A stretch of 64,000 bases of DNA from Psettodes erumei. Taxonomy: Eukaryota; Chordata; Actinopteri; Pleuronectiformes; Psettodidae. The notes beneath the pieces were generated by a model. The model was not told where the DNA came from. It saw only the letters and a list, made by a program, of their open reading frames with translations, and did not search any database. Shown here piece after piece: positions 37,801-48,800 of the stretch (the stretch's first letter is position 1; the number at the start of each line of letters is the position of its first letter). The position numbers and the translations under genes are program-made. The stretch lies in contig JAFBJZ010000915.1 of the NCBI GenBank assembly GCA_016785225.1, forward strand, positions 248,001 through 312,000. The letters run 5' to 3'.

Positions 37801-39487
37801 AGGTAAACAAATTAATGGGGTTGTTAAATCCAAAAATATACAGTATATTATCATGTACGGTCCCTTCTGTCAAATTGTTTTAAAGCTGTTAGCTTGTCAT
37901 AGTAACACATATGTCATTTACCACAGTGAAATCAGGCTTACTGAACATCTCCTCTTCATTATCTACGTGGAACCCCTGGTCTATCAGAGGTAGTTTCTAA
38001 CTCACTGTACCTATCCCCTGCATTTCCAACTAATGTTATGCATTGTACAAGGCATGTGAAATGAAAGCCATGAAAGGCACCTCTTATATAACAGTATCTT
38101 GGAGTGTGTCAGAAAACAGAGCTGTGACTGGGGACTGGAACTGTTACGTTGCAGAGTTACGTACAAAGTTTGATCCGGGGAATATGCTCACAACCCCCAG
38201 AGAAATTAATGTAGTCATTCTCTGTCGGATTGACTGCGGTGAAAAGTTGAGATAGGGATCTGTCAGGGTTTCACAAACACTAGACTGAGCTGGAATGAGA
38301 GCAGTCCCACAAGACTTCATATATTGAATTCTAAATCCAAGGTATTTGTGCCCCAGACAACATGTGTACAGATAAGATTGTTTGTGCAATAAATGAAAGC
38401 ACAACAGTAATAATCTTTCATTCTCAGATTCAAGTGTATTACTGTGCTGAAAGTAACAACAAGTCAAATCGTTTCAACAATAGCTAAAGAGCATTGTGTT
38501 GAAAACTGCAGCATATGATGGCTTTGAAGTATTTGTACTATTGACGATTGTGTGAGCCATCATGTATGGCATAGTTTCAAAAGCCTTACATGGCTTTGGC
38601 ACAATATTATAGGTCTTTGCCTTGATGCTTCTGTAAGCAGGCAGGAACTGGTGCTAGCAAAGGCCCTGGCTGCCGGCTCAGTCCCATCCGTGTGACACTG
38701 CTGTGTGTACCCCTAGGTTTGAGCCCTGAATATTTTACCCAGATTTGACCTGCAGGACTGCATGTGCATAATGCAGACATAGCCGGCTAAAATTCCCCTC
38801 TCCACTCTTCCTCTCTCTCTCTCCCCTCCCTCTTCCTCTCAATGACTGCATCAGTAAACAGACCCCAACAGATCATTCCTGATGCATCCTTTCCTCTCCA
38901 CCCTGTCCGATCCTTGTTTACCTTCCCTATGTGCTGCTCCCCCTCTTCTCTCCTCTCTCCTTCCCTCTTTTTCTTGCCGTACCTCTCCTGCAGGCCCACT
39001 GCCCCAGCCTTATTTAGCTCCCTCCTGCCAGACCAACACTACTGTACAGAGACAACAGCCCCATCCATGATCGATGAGCAGCGTCTGATGCAGTCCCCAA
39101 GACTGAGAAAAACAAAGCCTCACAGCTCACGTCTCTCTGATACAGCGACACTGCCTGCTCTTACCATTTGTGATACACCAAAGGCGAAATGGCAAGAAGG
39201 GAAGGGAGATGAAGGAGACAACGAAAGACCCTAAGAGAACACACCAGCATCCCAGCATCCCAGCATCCCTCAATGCATATCCCTTTGCCCCCCACCTCCC
39301 CTCCCCTACACCCCTCTGTTCACAGCCATCCATAGAGAGGATGGATTTACCTTCTGTCCAGGATTTCAGGCACTTCTTCATAGATGAGTCCCGGCTGCAG
39401 TTCCTCCTCCTCAGAGAAGGAGAGTCCAGGCCGGCTGAGAGCGGACAGCAAGGCGAGGGAGCAGAGGAGGAATGCGTGTGCAGCCAT
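28636..39487 (-). CDS. atp6ap1l: V-type proton ATPase accessory subunit 1-like protein (Ac45-like)
   Basis: Paralogue of the V-ATPase accessory protein Ac45/ATP6AP1, a type I membrane protein of acidic compartments that helps assemble or guide the proton pump. Coding exons on the minus strand: 39351-39487, 32076-32113, 31425-31507, 29883-30121, 29590-29640, 29183-29426, 28636-28872. They join in frame to 342 aa. Residues 1-23 form a signal peptide (MAAHAFLLCSLALL core). An acidic linker follows, then a luminal Ac45 core with cysteines 122/160 and 231/281 and sequons at N136, N209 and N217. The transmembrane helix is at about 286-308 (GLVTSLILLLVLAYALHM) with a short cytosolic tail. The helix closely matches human ATP6AP1L (GLAMSLILLLVLAYALHM) and less so ATP6AP1. 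The large N-terminal half of full ATP6AP1 is absent, as in the -like family. The ATG at 39487 is the only in-frame ATG before the signal peptide. Confidence 0.92.
29183..29426 (-). CDS. atp6ap1l: atp6ap1l coding exon 6
   Basis: A 244-nt exon for residues 183-264, including NWFTLDSVHIHYN, sequons N209 and N217, the YHCQHVSSL motif and the conserved ITFTDFQ end. Acceptor ctcctgtcag, donor CCAG|gtacac. This is the core of the Ac45 luminal fold. Confidence 0.92.
29590..29640 (-). CDS. atp6ap1l: atp6ap1l coding exon 5
   Basis: A 51-nt exon encoding LSLRFGDVEDLRGLVI. The acceptor is tgcaacag and the donor ATCAG|gtaaaa. It joins exon 4 through a split Thr codon and exon 6 through a split Arg codon. 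The motif corresponds to human ATP6AP1L LSLKLGDAGNPRSLAIRF. Confidence 0.88.
29883..30121 (-). CDS. atp6ap1l: atp6ap1l coding exon 4
   Basis: A 239-nt exon for residues 87-165, from a T-rich tttgcag acceptor to GCTAC|gtaagt. It contains a basic HSKRK stretch that could be a proprotein-processing site, Cys122, Cys160 and the sequon at N136 (NHT). Confidence 0.88.
31031..31063. repeat. Perfect 13-bp inverted repeat, 7-nt loop
   Basis: agtgctactttac and gtaaagtagcact are exact reverse complements around aagacat. It lies in atp6ap1l intron 3, away from splice sites. Confidence 0.75.
31425..31507 (-). CDS. atp6ap1l: atp6ap1l coding exon 3
   Basis: An 83-nt exon between a tttttag acceptor and CAG|gtacac. 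It encodes an acidic stretch (GLESEEVILTPEDENP) ending in RRILQ, at residues 59-86. Confidence 0.85.
32076..32113 (-). CDS. atp6ap1l: atp6ap1l coding exon 2 (38-nt microexon)
   Basis: A 38-nt exon with a strong acceptor (tctgtcttttccacag) and a consensus donor (ATCAA|gtaagt). It encodes SKENPKQATRVTS. Exon 1 ends with two bases of a codon and exon 3 begins with two, so direct joining would break the frame; this exon (1 + 36 + 1 bases) restores it exactly. It is a short basic spacer between the acidic linker and the acidic start of exon 3. Confidence 0.8.
32649..32740 (+). mobile_element. Truncated, diverged SINE fragment
   Basis: The string gggagcacccaggtggcctatgggttgtg resembles the 5' tRNA-like head of teleost SINEs (gggcacccrggtggcctagtggtt). 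It is followed by a 'gccatttcccatctctctcc' body like the element at 3440-3640. The B box is not preserved, so this is an old broken copy. Confidence 0.45.
35055..35107. repeat. Alternating purine-pyrimidine tract (CA)n with CGCGTACGCG core
   Basis: About 52 bases of unbroken pyrimidine-purine alternation. The CA units surround a self-complementary centre (gcgtacgcgtacgc). CG and CA steps in strict alternation are the classic Z-DNA-forming composition. Confidence 0.85.
35279..35345 (+). promoter_or_regulatory. CCAAT/TATA-like core promoter cluster in atp6ap1l intron 1
   Basis: On the plus strand an inverted CCAAT box (cgtcattggctc, ATTGG at 35285-35289) is followed 40 bases later by a TATA-like element (ctttatataatc, 35328-35339). 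GC-richer sequence flanks it (gtttcgcgaggtcagcaacccagg). No plus-strand exon or product was recognised downstream. It could be an enhancer, a promoter for an antisense noncoding RNA, or chance. Confidence 0.3.
39351..39487 (-). CDS. atp6ap1l: atp6ap1l coding exon 1 (signal peptide)
   Basis: Encodes residues 1-45 plus two bases. The signal peptide core LLCSLALLSAL is followed by an acidic segment (SEEEELQPG). The donor is AGAAG|gtaaat. The frame upstream of the ATG stays open but has no ATG. Confidence 0.88.
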
Positions 39488-39800
39488 TGAGACAATGAAA
39501 GGAGACTGCTGCTGGTCGAGCTCCGCTTCATAATCTGCTCTCCCAGCAGTGGCTGACTCCCAGCTCCTCTGACTGGCAGTCTGGGTGGCCAATGAGCAGC
39601 GAGCAGAGCCGATCGGCGTGCGTCACAGTCCCCCCGCTGCACCTTCCCTCCTCCCCTCCCCTACCCACCCACCCTACTCCCTTCTTTGTCATCCTTCCTC
39701 TGCCTCTCTCACCCCGCTCACCCTCCCACATCCACTCCTGTGCTCTCTATCTTCTCTTTCACGCGCACGTAGCCGCAGGCAAGCTCCAAGTATGGACAGC
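39488..39800 (-). promoter_or_regulatory. atp6ap1l: atp6ap1l 5' UTR and promoter region
   Basis: Directly upstream of the atp6ap1l start codon. CpG and GC rise over 39.53-39.64 kb (cgagcagagccgatcggcgtgcgtcac). Read on the minus strand it contains a GTGACGCAC motif (CRE-like half site) and an inverted CCAAT box (ATTGGCC, about 39587-39593), with C-rich sequence beyond. This is consistent with a broad housekeeping-type promoter. The start site is not resolvable. Confidence 0.5.
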
Positions 39801-41309
39801 GGCTCATTCTTTTTTCACAACACATATCATCATATATCTATGCCACCCACAAATAATACACGATTGCTAATGTAGACATGCGCATACTCATGCTTGCGTC
39901 CATACACATGTTGGCAGACACGTCACAGGAGCATGCTCACAGACACATGCACACACGCACCTCTGTGGAAAATCACCTGGGATTGTCAAGGTCAGATTGT
40001 GTGGGAGGATAGGGCGATGTTGACGTGGCTTTAGGTTGCAACAACAACAACAACAAAAAAACGAATCATGACTGCATGACCTAGATCTCCAGTGCGCTGC
40101 CACAGTAGCAGAATTAATGCACTTGAAATACGCGTTGTTGTGAACACTGAGAGGCCCCGCAGCTGAGGAAATTGTTCACTGAGGCTGCAAATATGGATGA
40201 CAGGAGCAGCTGAGCGACCGTGGGATGAGACTGGAATGAGGGTCAGACCCTGACGGCTGATCCCGCTTCCTCCTCATTATTTAGCCCCCGTGCATGAGTC
40301 GCCACAGGATCCTGATACACCCTCTCGGGGCTTTCATTCTCACATCCGCTGAAGTGATGATTTTCAGAGCACAACATCAAGAGTGGTTATATAACCATAT
40401 TTTGTGACCTACTATTATGATTAATTTTCACACTGATGCGTGGCAGTGATTTGCACAGAAAGATGGACCACACTCCTTTCAAACAAAAACGTTAAGTTAG
40501 ATATTAAAAGCCAAGACATGATGTCATTAGTATTTTGGATATGTGGTGCCCTGTTATTTAGCATGACATATTTCTTCAGTTAGGAAACTAATGTGGACCA
40601 AACTTTTGTGGGTTTTGTGTGTATGTGAGTGAAGCTAAGCGTCTCACCACCAACACTAAGCATATGGTGTATTACCAAAGATCTTGTCACTCCCTAAATG
40701 TGTGTCTATTTTTGTGCAACTAATGAGGCTCCCTTGTACCCTTAGTACAAGGTGCCATGGTTTGTTGCTATGGTTTATAGGACTAATCATGCTGTGTCAA
40801 TGTGTTTATGTGTGCTAGAGGGCTGAAGTATTGCTGAGGGTAGGAGAGGGCAGCTGAGTCTCCTAGGCCATACAGTAACAGGAGGTGACTAAAGGCTGTC
40901 TCAGCCCTCTGTGTCTGCCTGTCATGGTTACTTCAGCAGGCCAGTGTGTCAGTCTGAACGGAGAGAGCAAACTGCTGCCATCAGAGAGTGACAGCATCAC
41001 AGAACCCCCAACACAGGAAGGCATCCAGGTGTTTAAAAGAAGATATTAAACCATGACACCTCATAATATTAGGTCCAGCATTATAGGAATCACAATCTTA
41101 CCTGTACAGGTGGTCACTGTAGACAGTTTTAACCATGACCATGCTCTTATTTAAACCACATTGTGCCACCACCAAGAAGAGAATGATAATCAAGCAAGGA
41201 AACAACCTTAGTGTTCATTAAAGTGAGTATAATGACTAAAGTCAGACATACATGCTTTAAAAAGTTGAGTTAATGAACAGTACACATGTACCTTGAACCT
41301 AAAGAATAC

Positions 41310-41560
41310 TCAGCTCTACAAGGAAATCCTCTGAGACACGGTTCTGGCTGGGTGAGGGGCTTCTGAACAGATCAGGTGTGTAGATACTGCAGGGTTCAGC
41401 AGGATGGGTGACAACCAGGCCCTGTGGAGGCAGATGGTCAACTGACCCAGTATGCGAACTCTGGACAGCAGGACCATTTTTTAAAATAGCAGCAGATAAT
41501 GATGATTGGTAATGAGGAACAGGTGATCTACGAGTTGGCGGGAACAGGTACTGGAAAGCA
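41310..41560 (-). repeat. Fragment of a fish interspersed repeat, open on the minus strand by chance
   Basis: On the minus strand the sequence reads 'cacctgttcctcattaccaatcat', later 'ccagccagaaccgtgtctcagaggatttccttgtagagctgag'. This resembles the C/T-rich, 'cctgtagagctc' type repeats that are common in fish genomes. It stays open for about 85 codons after an AG, but the peptide looks like no protein family, and the neighbouring poly-C and (CA)n supply the fake upstream frame. Confidence 0.45.
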
Positions 41561-41562
41561 AG

Positions 41563-41570
41563 CCCCCCCC

Positions 41571-41606
<36 letters not shown>
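41563..41606. repeat. Poly-C plus (CA)n tract
   Basis: Ten or more C followed by about 17 CA units, directly abutting the repeat fragment at 41310-41560. Confidence 0.9.
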
Positions 41607-41610
<4 letters not shown>

Positions 41611-44408
41611 GCAGACAGACAGACAACAGAGAGGACTGAGAAGAAGCAGAATTGGACAAAACAACATTGGTATTATCAAATAAAATAGCCTTCACTGTCA
41701 ATAGTATACTTCATTTGCCAAGCTTTAACCCTGTTGTGTTGAGAACATTAAGCGTGCTTATTCAGTTAATTCACTTGCTGAGTATGTAGGCTGTAGATCA
41801 GCAGGGAGTTCTTTTTGTCCACCTATTTCATGAGTTTGTGCTTTGCCCTCTCTCTGTGACTCATACAAAATTTTAGATTATGAAACTGATCGAACATAAA
41901 GAGCTGAGGGTTACTGTCTATTTATAGGTATGAGCTCATATTCAACTTTTTAATCCTGCTCTTTATGCCAACATAGAGGCCAGCAATACGCAGGGTGATG
42001 TAACTGGGCTAGTGCAGTTTTAGATTGCTCTACAGCATGCGTTGATGATGATATATGACTGCTAATCTAGCAGCAAGCATGGGCATCTAATCTCTGCTAT
42101 GTTTAAGCTTCAGCAGCATTAATCAGAATGCTAAAGCTTGTATTCATTAAGAGGCCTCGAGTGCTCTGGGACGTTATGTGCTTAACTCTAAGTATTTAAT
42201 ATAGTACAGAATTTATTTAAATGTGTGTGGTTCCACATTTATGTTAAATGTGTTTGTTAAATTCATGATAGAACATGCGGAAAGATACACATTTTTGATT
42301 ATGGGTTTTTAATAGTATACATATTTGCTGTCCGGCACAATACCATCCATTATAGGTCACTGCTACTGTTGCCTTTTTTTGCTGACCATGCTCTTTGTAC
42401 AAGTCAACACACACTCACACTTTATCTTAGGCAACCTAAGATGACAGGCATTAATGGATGATGCAAACATTAGGGTACTTCCTCTTAAGTTATTTGCCAG
42501 GAATGCATATACTTCCAATTTCTCTCAACAGGTGGCTCTCTTCATTTACACTTCTTGGACATGTGTTTAATTACAGAATTGTCATGATAAAATGAACTTT
42601 TTAATGACATTTTTAAAAAGTTACTGAATGAAGTCATGTTTACTGACTTCATTCAACTACAGAGTATATATACAGAGAGGTGACTAATTAAAGGAAAAAA
42701 TCATAATAATGATCCACCATAACTGGTTCGATGGGCCTTGGCATAGGTTGTACAAGTTTCTCGAAGTCCACTACTGGGCTGAAACATAATTCTTCCAAAA
42801 AAATATTCACTCATTTGGGGATTTGATGAAGGTGGTTTAGAGTGCTGTGTTTCACACCATTTCCACACTCATCTAAACGTTCAGTGACCCCTCATGCCCT
42901 GTGAACTGTGCCATTGTCATACTGTTTCTCAAATCACTTTAAAGGTTTATCCTGTAATTTGTCACATATTTCCATATTTCCAAACATTTATGCAACACAT
43001 CCCTTATAAAAACTAGCCTATTTATTAAATATAGTAACAATCTCCCGGTAAGCACACAGTTTGCTGATTAATCTGCTGTGATTATATAACATCCTTAAAA
43101 GCTTTCAGTCTGTCACTGCTTCATATCATATAGGCATTGTCCAAAGTAATATTATAAATGGAGAATATATTATGTATTGCAGCTAATAAATACGTTGTAT
43201 AAAGCTTAGAAATTGGGTCTTATTGTCTCTCTATGTTTGTACAGCACTCTTTCTTTAAAACTGGTAATATATCTCCATAACTAAACATAGATTCCTTCTA
43301 TAAAACTATATCCATTCATAAAACACACACAATGTAGCTTTTGGTTCCGTTATCCAGTAAAATCCAGAGAGTTGTCCTACACCTTGAAACTGGCAGGATC
43401 AATCAAGTGATTCAACACAAACAAGAAACCCTCCAAACAGAGCAGTGCAAAGACTTGATTGGATGAAACATGTGAATGGCCCACATTAATGATTAACATT
43501 CATGTCACAACACTGCAGTTTCATTCAGTCCTTGGTTTGTTTTAGCTGGCGCTATGCCACACTGTGCCACTTGAGGTCGCTCAAATATAATCCAGTACTA
43601 TGTCTTCCATCCCCCAGTAATATGGACTTATTTCATTAGGCACAATGATAACATAACAAATGAGATGTGGTTCAGTGGGATAATTATCTGCTCTACAATG
43701 GAGGAAGATGGTTAAATCCAAACACACATCCTCACTTCAAAATCACCTCAGAAGTCTGCACATTTAGCTCTATCAGTGATGCAATACATAAATCAATAAA
43801 TTAAATACATTCAAATTAGCACAAGTAATACATTACCTGTTAGTATGATAAAACAATTCCACACCACAACATTTGTGTAACATGTCATTTTTCAAGCTAA
43901 TTAGTTGTACACTTAAACCATTTCCCTAGTCAAATAGCAGCAAGAAATCCTATGGCCTTTACCAGATCAGATTCAAGTTCACATCCACACACTAAGCACC
44001 TCACCTAATGAACTAATCCTTCACAAAAGTTTAACAAGGACCAACACTAAAATACATAATACATTCCAAATGGCTGATATAAAAAAAAAGAATGCCAAAA
44101 CAATGAAGTGGCTTTGTAGCTCAGATAAGTTAATGATAATTGAGCTATCAACACAAATTACCTATACGGATCTCCTGATTTGGCAATCTCGTCATAATCA
44201 AATTATTTAATTTCCTGTTTAATACACAAGTTTTTTTTCCTGCCTCCTGTAAGACACAAAAGCAAATGAAGAGCAAATGACGAAAGACAAGGAAAAACTA
44301 ATTTACTAGCTTTAAGATGCACTGAGGTCTTTCACAATATACTGAAAGACCCTTTGTGAGTAGGTGAAGCCTTTTAGTAAGAAATTTGCCTTGATCTGTA
44401 CACAGTGG

Positions 44409-44414
44409 TTTATT
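44409..44414 (-). terminator. b4galt3: Candidate b4galt3 polyadenylation signal (AATAAA)
   Basis: First canonical AATAAA on the minus strand downstream of the b4galt3 stop, giving a 3' UTR of about 1.1 kb. Unverified. Confidence 0.3.
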
Positions 44415-45496
44415 GTAACTATGAACACTTTTGATATTACAACACAATCTGAAACTGGCAAATATGTAGATGTGCCTACAATATTGTCTTCAAGTTTGCC
44501 CCCCCCATACCTGACTTCTCTAAAAGAAAAATTATAAAACCACAGATAATATCAGAAGCACAGGTCTATCCATGTATCAATAGTATAGTCAAACTAGGAC
44601 AACAACTATCATGCCAAGTCTCGTTTTTTTTTTTGACAGGCGTAAAGATAGTCCTGATAATATTTACTCACTTTATGTGATCGGATTCAGAGCTATCTTT
44701 TGATTGTCTAGAAACTAAATGTAAGAGAGAGGCACCAGACTGTAAGGAAGGACAGCTAAGACAAACCAGTAAACAAATAAAGTAGTCTCTATATAAATAT
44801 AAAATCTAGAATTGTCTGATAACTATGGAGTTGGTTATCGCTTGATCAATGAACACACATATAAAACGGCAGTCCTTGAACCAATCGCTTCTTCTGATCG
44901 AGGACCAGCTTTATCCTCCCCACGGTCTAACTTCTGCCATGGGGCAGGAGAGATAAAAATGACCCCAGGTCAGCCTCCAAAAGCAACTATCCCAGTATAT
45001 AAAATGCGCATAAAAGATAGAAGGCACAGAAACACAAACCCACTGTGGAGTGGGGTGGACTGACAGCAGCAGTTTTTTTGGGAGCAGACTTGATGAAGCT
45101 GCAGGTCTGCTGGCAGCAGATCAGTTGCTAACTTGCAATGTCTGGAAAAGAGCAGAGATTTTATGTAATAGCTGTCTCCTTTTCATTCAGTTTATCTTGG
45201 ACCTCTACGTGGAAATGACTGTCGTTCACCATTCTTTTCCTCGATAGCAGTGTGACCACAGACCTGCGTCAGTCGTGACAGCCAGCGTCCCCCACCTGTA
45301 GACAAAAGTGGCCTCTTCACTTTGATGCGTTGCATAACTATACCTGCACTGAGCACAAAAGGCTGGTGTATTTGAAATCCCACAACAGAACAGATCTAAA
45401 CTGCTGCTCCTCCATTTGGTCTTTCAGATCAAAATGAGAAGGGGAAGCCACTTTATGCTACAGATGTGATGCAGTCCTTCCATGTTACAGCTCATC

Positions 45497-45854
45497 CTAT
45501 TTCATCACACCAGTCTCCTCCTGTCTTGTTTGATTTGCTGTTTTTGACTTCACAGGTTCTGTTTTTTCAGCAACTGACTTAGTAAAAGTCATATTTGCCA
45601 CCTCAGAACCTTTGCTCTGTTGTCCCTTTTCCTGTTTGGCTGTGCCTTCGGTCTTGCTGGTGCTATGTTGGTGGACGGGGGTTGTTGTTTTTACAGGAAT
45701 GTGTGCTTTCCCCTGGGGCAGGTGGGGGTCTTCTCCAATGTTGACAGTGAGGTTGGTGTAGAGCGGCTCCAGCTCTTTGGAAAGGAGCTCATAGGTCAGA
45801 GAGTTGAGGCCATCAGAGCGCCAGCTGAGTCTGGTCCTTTTCAGAAGGTCAAAC
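45497..45854 (-). CDS. b4galt3: b4galt3 coding exon 6 (C-terminus and stop)
   Basis: Begins FDLLKRTRLSWRSDGLNSLT and includes the conserved YELLSKELEPLYTNLTVNIG. A polar tail rich in Lys, Thr and Gln follows, ending TGVMK and stop at 45497. The tail is not conserved with human and contains two sequons (NMT, NQT). Confidence 0.92.
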
Positions 45855-48800
45855 CTAGAAAGATGAACATAATATCACAGGTTTGTGTGTTTGCGTGTGT
45901 TTCAGGGTCAAATGGGAAAGTAGATTTAAATAGATATTTTGACACAACGGAAAATTTGTTAACATACTTTCTTGCCAAGAGTTGGAGAAGATTGATATCA
46001 CTTTCATGCCTTTGTGCTAAATATGGAGTTACCGCCTGGAAACACTTGGCTTAGCAGCAAAAGACTAGAGTCAGAGAAGACAGCTCGGCTGGCTCCAAAG
46101 GTGAAAAAATCCACCCATCAAATTATTTCTTGGCCAGGTGCAGTGATTTACTGGATTTTTTTTTCCCTGGAAGTGAGTGTGCCGAAAGAGAAATAGTTCG
46201 AGCTCATAATCCTTGTTAAACCATTTCTTTAAATGTTTCTACATTACAGATGTATAAGTACAGGTACTAAAGATTATACAGTATGTGTTAGTAATGGCGC
46301 TCTAGAATTGCTGGTAAGCATTCCCTATGTGATTTCATCAGACCAGAAATCAAAAATGAGTTTGCTGACTGAGGCAGCATGAAATTATGACAGAGCAGGA
46401 AGAGGAAAATGCCAAGCCTAACCAAACATTATGTCAACAAAAAATGAAACAAAACTCGACATGGCGATAGGTCAGATTTGGACTAAAAGTAAAAGACAAC
46501 ATTTTTGAGAGGGTTGTCTCCCTCTGTACCTGCGAGGATTTTGCTCATTGCCTCTGTCTCCTTTATGCTTGATCATCTTGTAATGACCAATGGCCACTGG
46601 AGGGCGCACAATCTTCATGCCAGAAAGACGTACTCTGGATAAAAAGCACACAAGAGGAGTCACAGGAACAGCAGATTCTTAATCAAAAGAATAAAACTGA
46701 AAACTTTAATCTCAGAGTCAGAATAACACTGAATCTACAAACCCGGTACTTAACTATTCATGCTATTTTGTATTACTCAAAGCAATAACACTATTCAATC
46801 TACATACTGTGTATATATAGCCTCTAAGTGATACATTTAAAAACAGAAAAAAGAGAAAACACACCTAAGGTTGTGGATAAGGTGTCAAAATAACATACTT
46901 TTATGGTCTATAGGAGGTGGAAAACACTGTGGTTCCCTTTTTCCATCTCTTGTGCTTGAGTACCACGCCAGTCATCTAAGTCAGTCAAAACATGTAACCA
47001 ATGTTGTGAACTTCCTGAATATGATCATTTGTTTATGTTGCAAACATCATACATTAATGGAAAATATTATTAAACATAGGAGAGAGGTATAGTAGCTTTG
47101 CTTCATGTTAAAATTTGTGCAAACTTTTAGATTATAATTTTTCTGTTGCATTCAGTGCCTCATAAAACAGATGCAACAAATGCTAGAGGAGCCACTGAGT
47201 GGAGAGAGGGGACCGTAGCATAGAAATGGGATGATCCTGAAAACAGCCCATAAACGTTCAAGCAAGCAACCCAGCCCAAATCTGTGAGCTAGTCCATGCG
47301 AACATACTCACTGAGCCCACTCTGAGAGACACACAGCAAAGCCACAGCAGTGGGTGTGGATGTGAAGATGAAAGATGATGTTAGGACACATAAAATAAAA
47401 GTCAAAGTAAAGGAAAACATGTGGCAATGAAAGTGTAAACGTGAAAAAAAGATGAATGATTACGGCGAAGAAGAAAAAAGATAGCGAAAAAGTATAAAGA
47501 GGTTTAAAGGGCTATGCATGTCATTTCAGGGCGTGGACCTCAGCCACAATCACCCTCCTCACCTGGCAGCGATGTCATCATCTTCTCCACCCCAGCCCCA
47601 GTACTGGTTGGGGAAGCCATTCATCTTCATGTACTGGTCTGGGGTCACTGCAGACACCCCACCAAAGTACTGTGGGTACGGTAGCCTGGGAGAGTCACAT
47701 CACCAATGCACAATCCTGAAATTAACATCTCAGCACAGTGCATTAAGACTGAAGTCCATCCGCACACATACTCACACTGTGCTTTTACCTGTATCTGAAC
47801 TTGTCCATGGCGACAGACAGGTGCGTGGGGAACTGTTTGTGGCAGGTGTAGGTGTTGTGGTCGTTCTCGGGCAGCAAGTCAACGTCATGCAGGAAGATGC
47901 AGCTCCAATCTTCATCTCTAAGGGCCTCCCGCACCCCAACGTTAAGCAGCTTGGCTCGGTTGAAAGTACCATTCCCCCACTGAAGCCAGAGACAGAAGTA
48001 GAGGGTAAGATCACATGAATGTATTCATTCTAAAGCAAGCATAGCATGTATTTGTTGTTCAGTTTTGACTGACACACCAGCTATATAGCAACATTATACC
48101 ATTATTACAACAATAGTACATAAGAAATATACCACCACTGCACCAGCACAGCACTCTGCTTTTGCACATTGAGGGAGACAATAAAAACTATTGATAGCCA
48201 AACTGTAAAACACAGTCAAGATAGTAACATTTTAAACCAGTCTGCACACACAAATTCTCAAACATAACCTGACCTGCTGCACTATATAGATGCTGTAGTG
48301 GATTTGCTGTCTCTGCAGGAAAGGGTGGAGGTGATAGAGCAGGGCACGGAGGTGGGTCTGCCTGTTCCGGTATGGTACCACTATCGCTGTGTGGTGACGG
48401 GGTTCACAGTCTGGAGGCCGGTAACGTCCACCTGGCAACACTAACGGATTCCTCTGTCTGATCTCCTCCAGAGACAGAGGAGGGGAAAGATGGACAGACA
48501 CAGGCCCGACTGCAGGAGAGAAAGGAAAGGAAAAAATGTTTTAGTGATACTGTCTGTGCATGTCATACATGAAGCATTACACCACATATTTATCCCATCA
48601 CTTACCCAGCAGTGGAGAAGGGATCTGGCAGTCTCTCAGCGGCGGTCCTGTGGCAGGGGGTCCAGTGCCAGAGTTGCGAGGTGGTGGAGGTGGTATTCCC
48701 AGATGGCTAAGGTTGGTGTAGACGTCGTGAGGTCGAGAGTAATCGAACTCCGGTTCTGCAGTGTGTACCAGGACAGACACCAGGCCTCTGAAGCCCCCGA

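Larger units (their letters stand above)
32114..39350 (-). other. atp6ap1l: atp6ap1l intron 1 (about 7.2 kb)
   Basis: No further coding exon is required by phase between exons 1 and 2. The intron holds a truncated SINE (32649-32740), a Z-DNA-prone alternating tract (35055-35107), a CCAAT plus TATA-like cluster on the plus strand (35279-35345), and an AT-rich block with a short direct duplication (about 36110-36205). I saw nothing family-like in its ORFs. Confidence 0.65.
39801..45496. other. Intergenic region between atp6ap1l and b4galt3, including the b4galt3 3' UTR
   Basis: No gene is supported here. It contains a (CAA)n run near 40.04 kb, an interspersed-repeat fragment with poly-C/(CA)n at 41.31-41.61 kb and a 12-bp perfect inverted repeat at 42625-42655. 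The sequence below the b4galt3 stop (about 44.4-45.5 kb) is probably its 3' UTR; the nearest canonical minus-strand AATAAA is at 44409-44414. Confidence 0.55.

Noticed and set aside
38842..39234. 130-codon plus-strand ORF opposite atp6ap1l exon 1 flank
   Set aside because: Composition-driven (Ser/Leu/Pro from CT-rich sequence), adjacent to the atp6ap1l promoter. No homologue recognised.
39347..39592. Longer N-terminus for atp6ap1l starting at 39592
   Set aside because: The upstream codon is TTG, not ATG, and extending would place 35 residues before a clear signal peptide. The ATG at 39487 is preferred.
39127..39642. 171-codon minus-strand ORF overlapping atp6ap1l exon 1
   Set aside because: It is a shadow frame of exon 1 and flanking CpG-rich DNA. 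The true frame encodes the signal peptide and joins exon 2 in phase.
41299..41679. 126-codon minus-strand ORF that looks like a terminal exon after a good AG acceptor
   Set aside because: Its N-terminal half is translated (CA)n and poly-C. The remaining segment resembles a C/T-rich fish interspersed repeat, not a protein family, and there is no recognisable partner exon.
45620..46054. 144-codon plus-strand ORF
   Set aside because: Antisense of the last b4galt3 exon. The minus strand carries the conserved galactosyltransferase C-terminus.
47518..48018. 166-codon plus-strand ORF
   Set aside because: Antisense shadow of b4galt3 coding exons 3 and 4.
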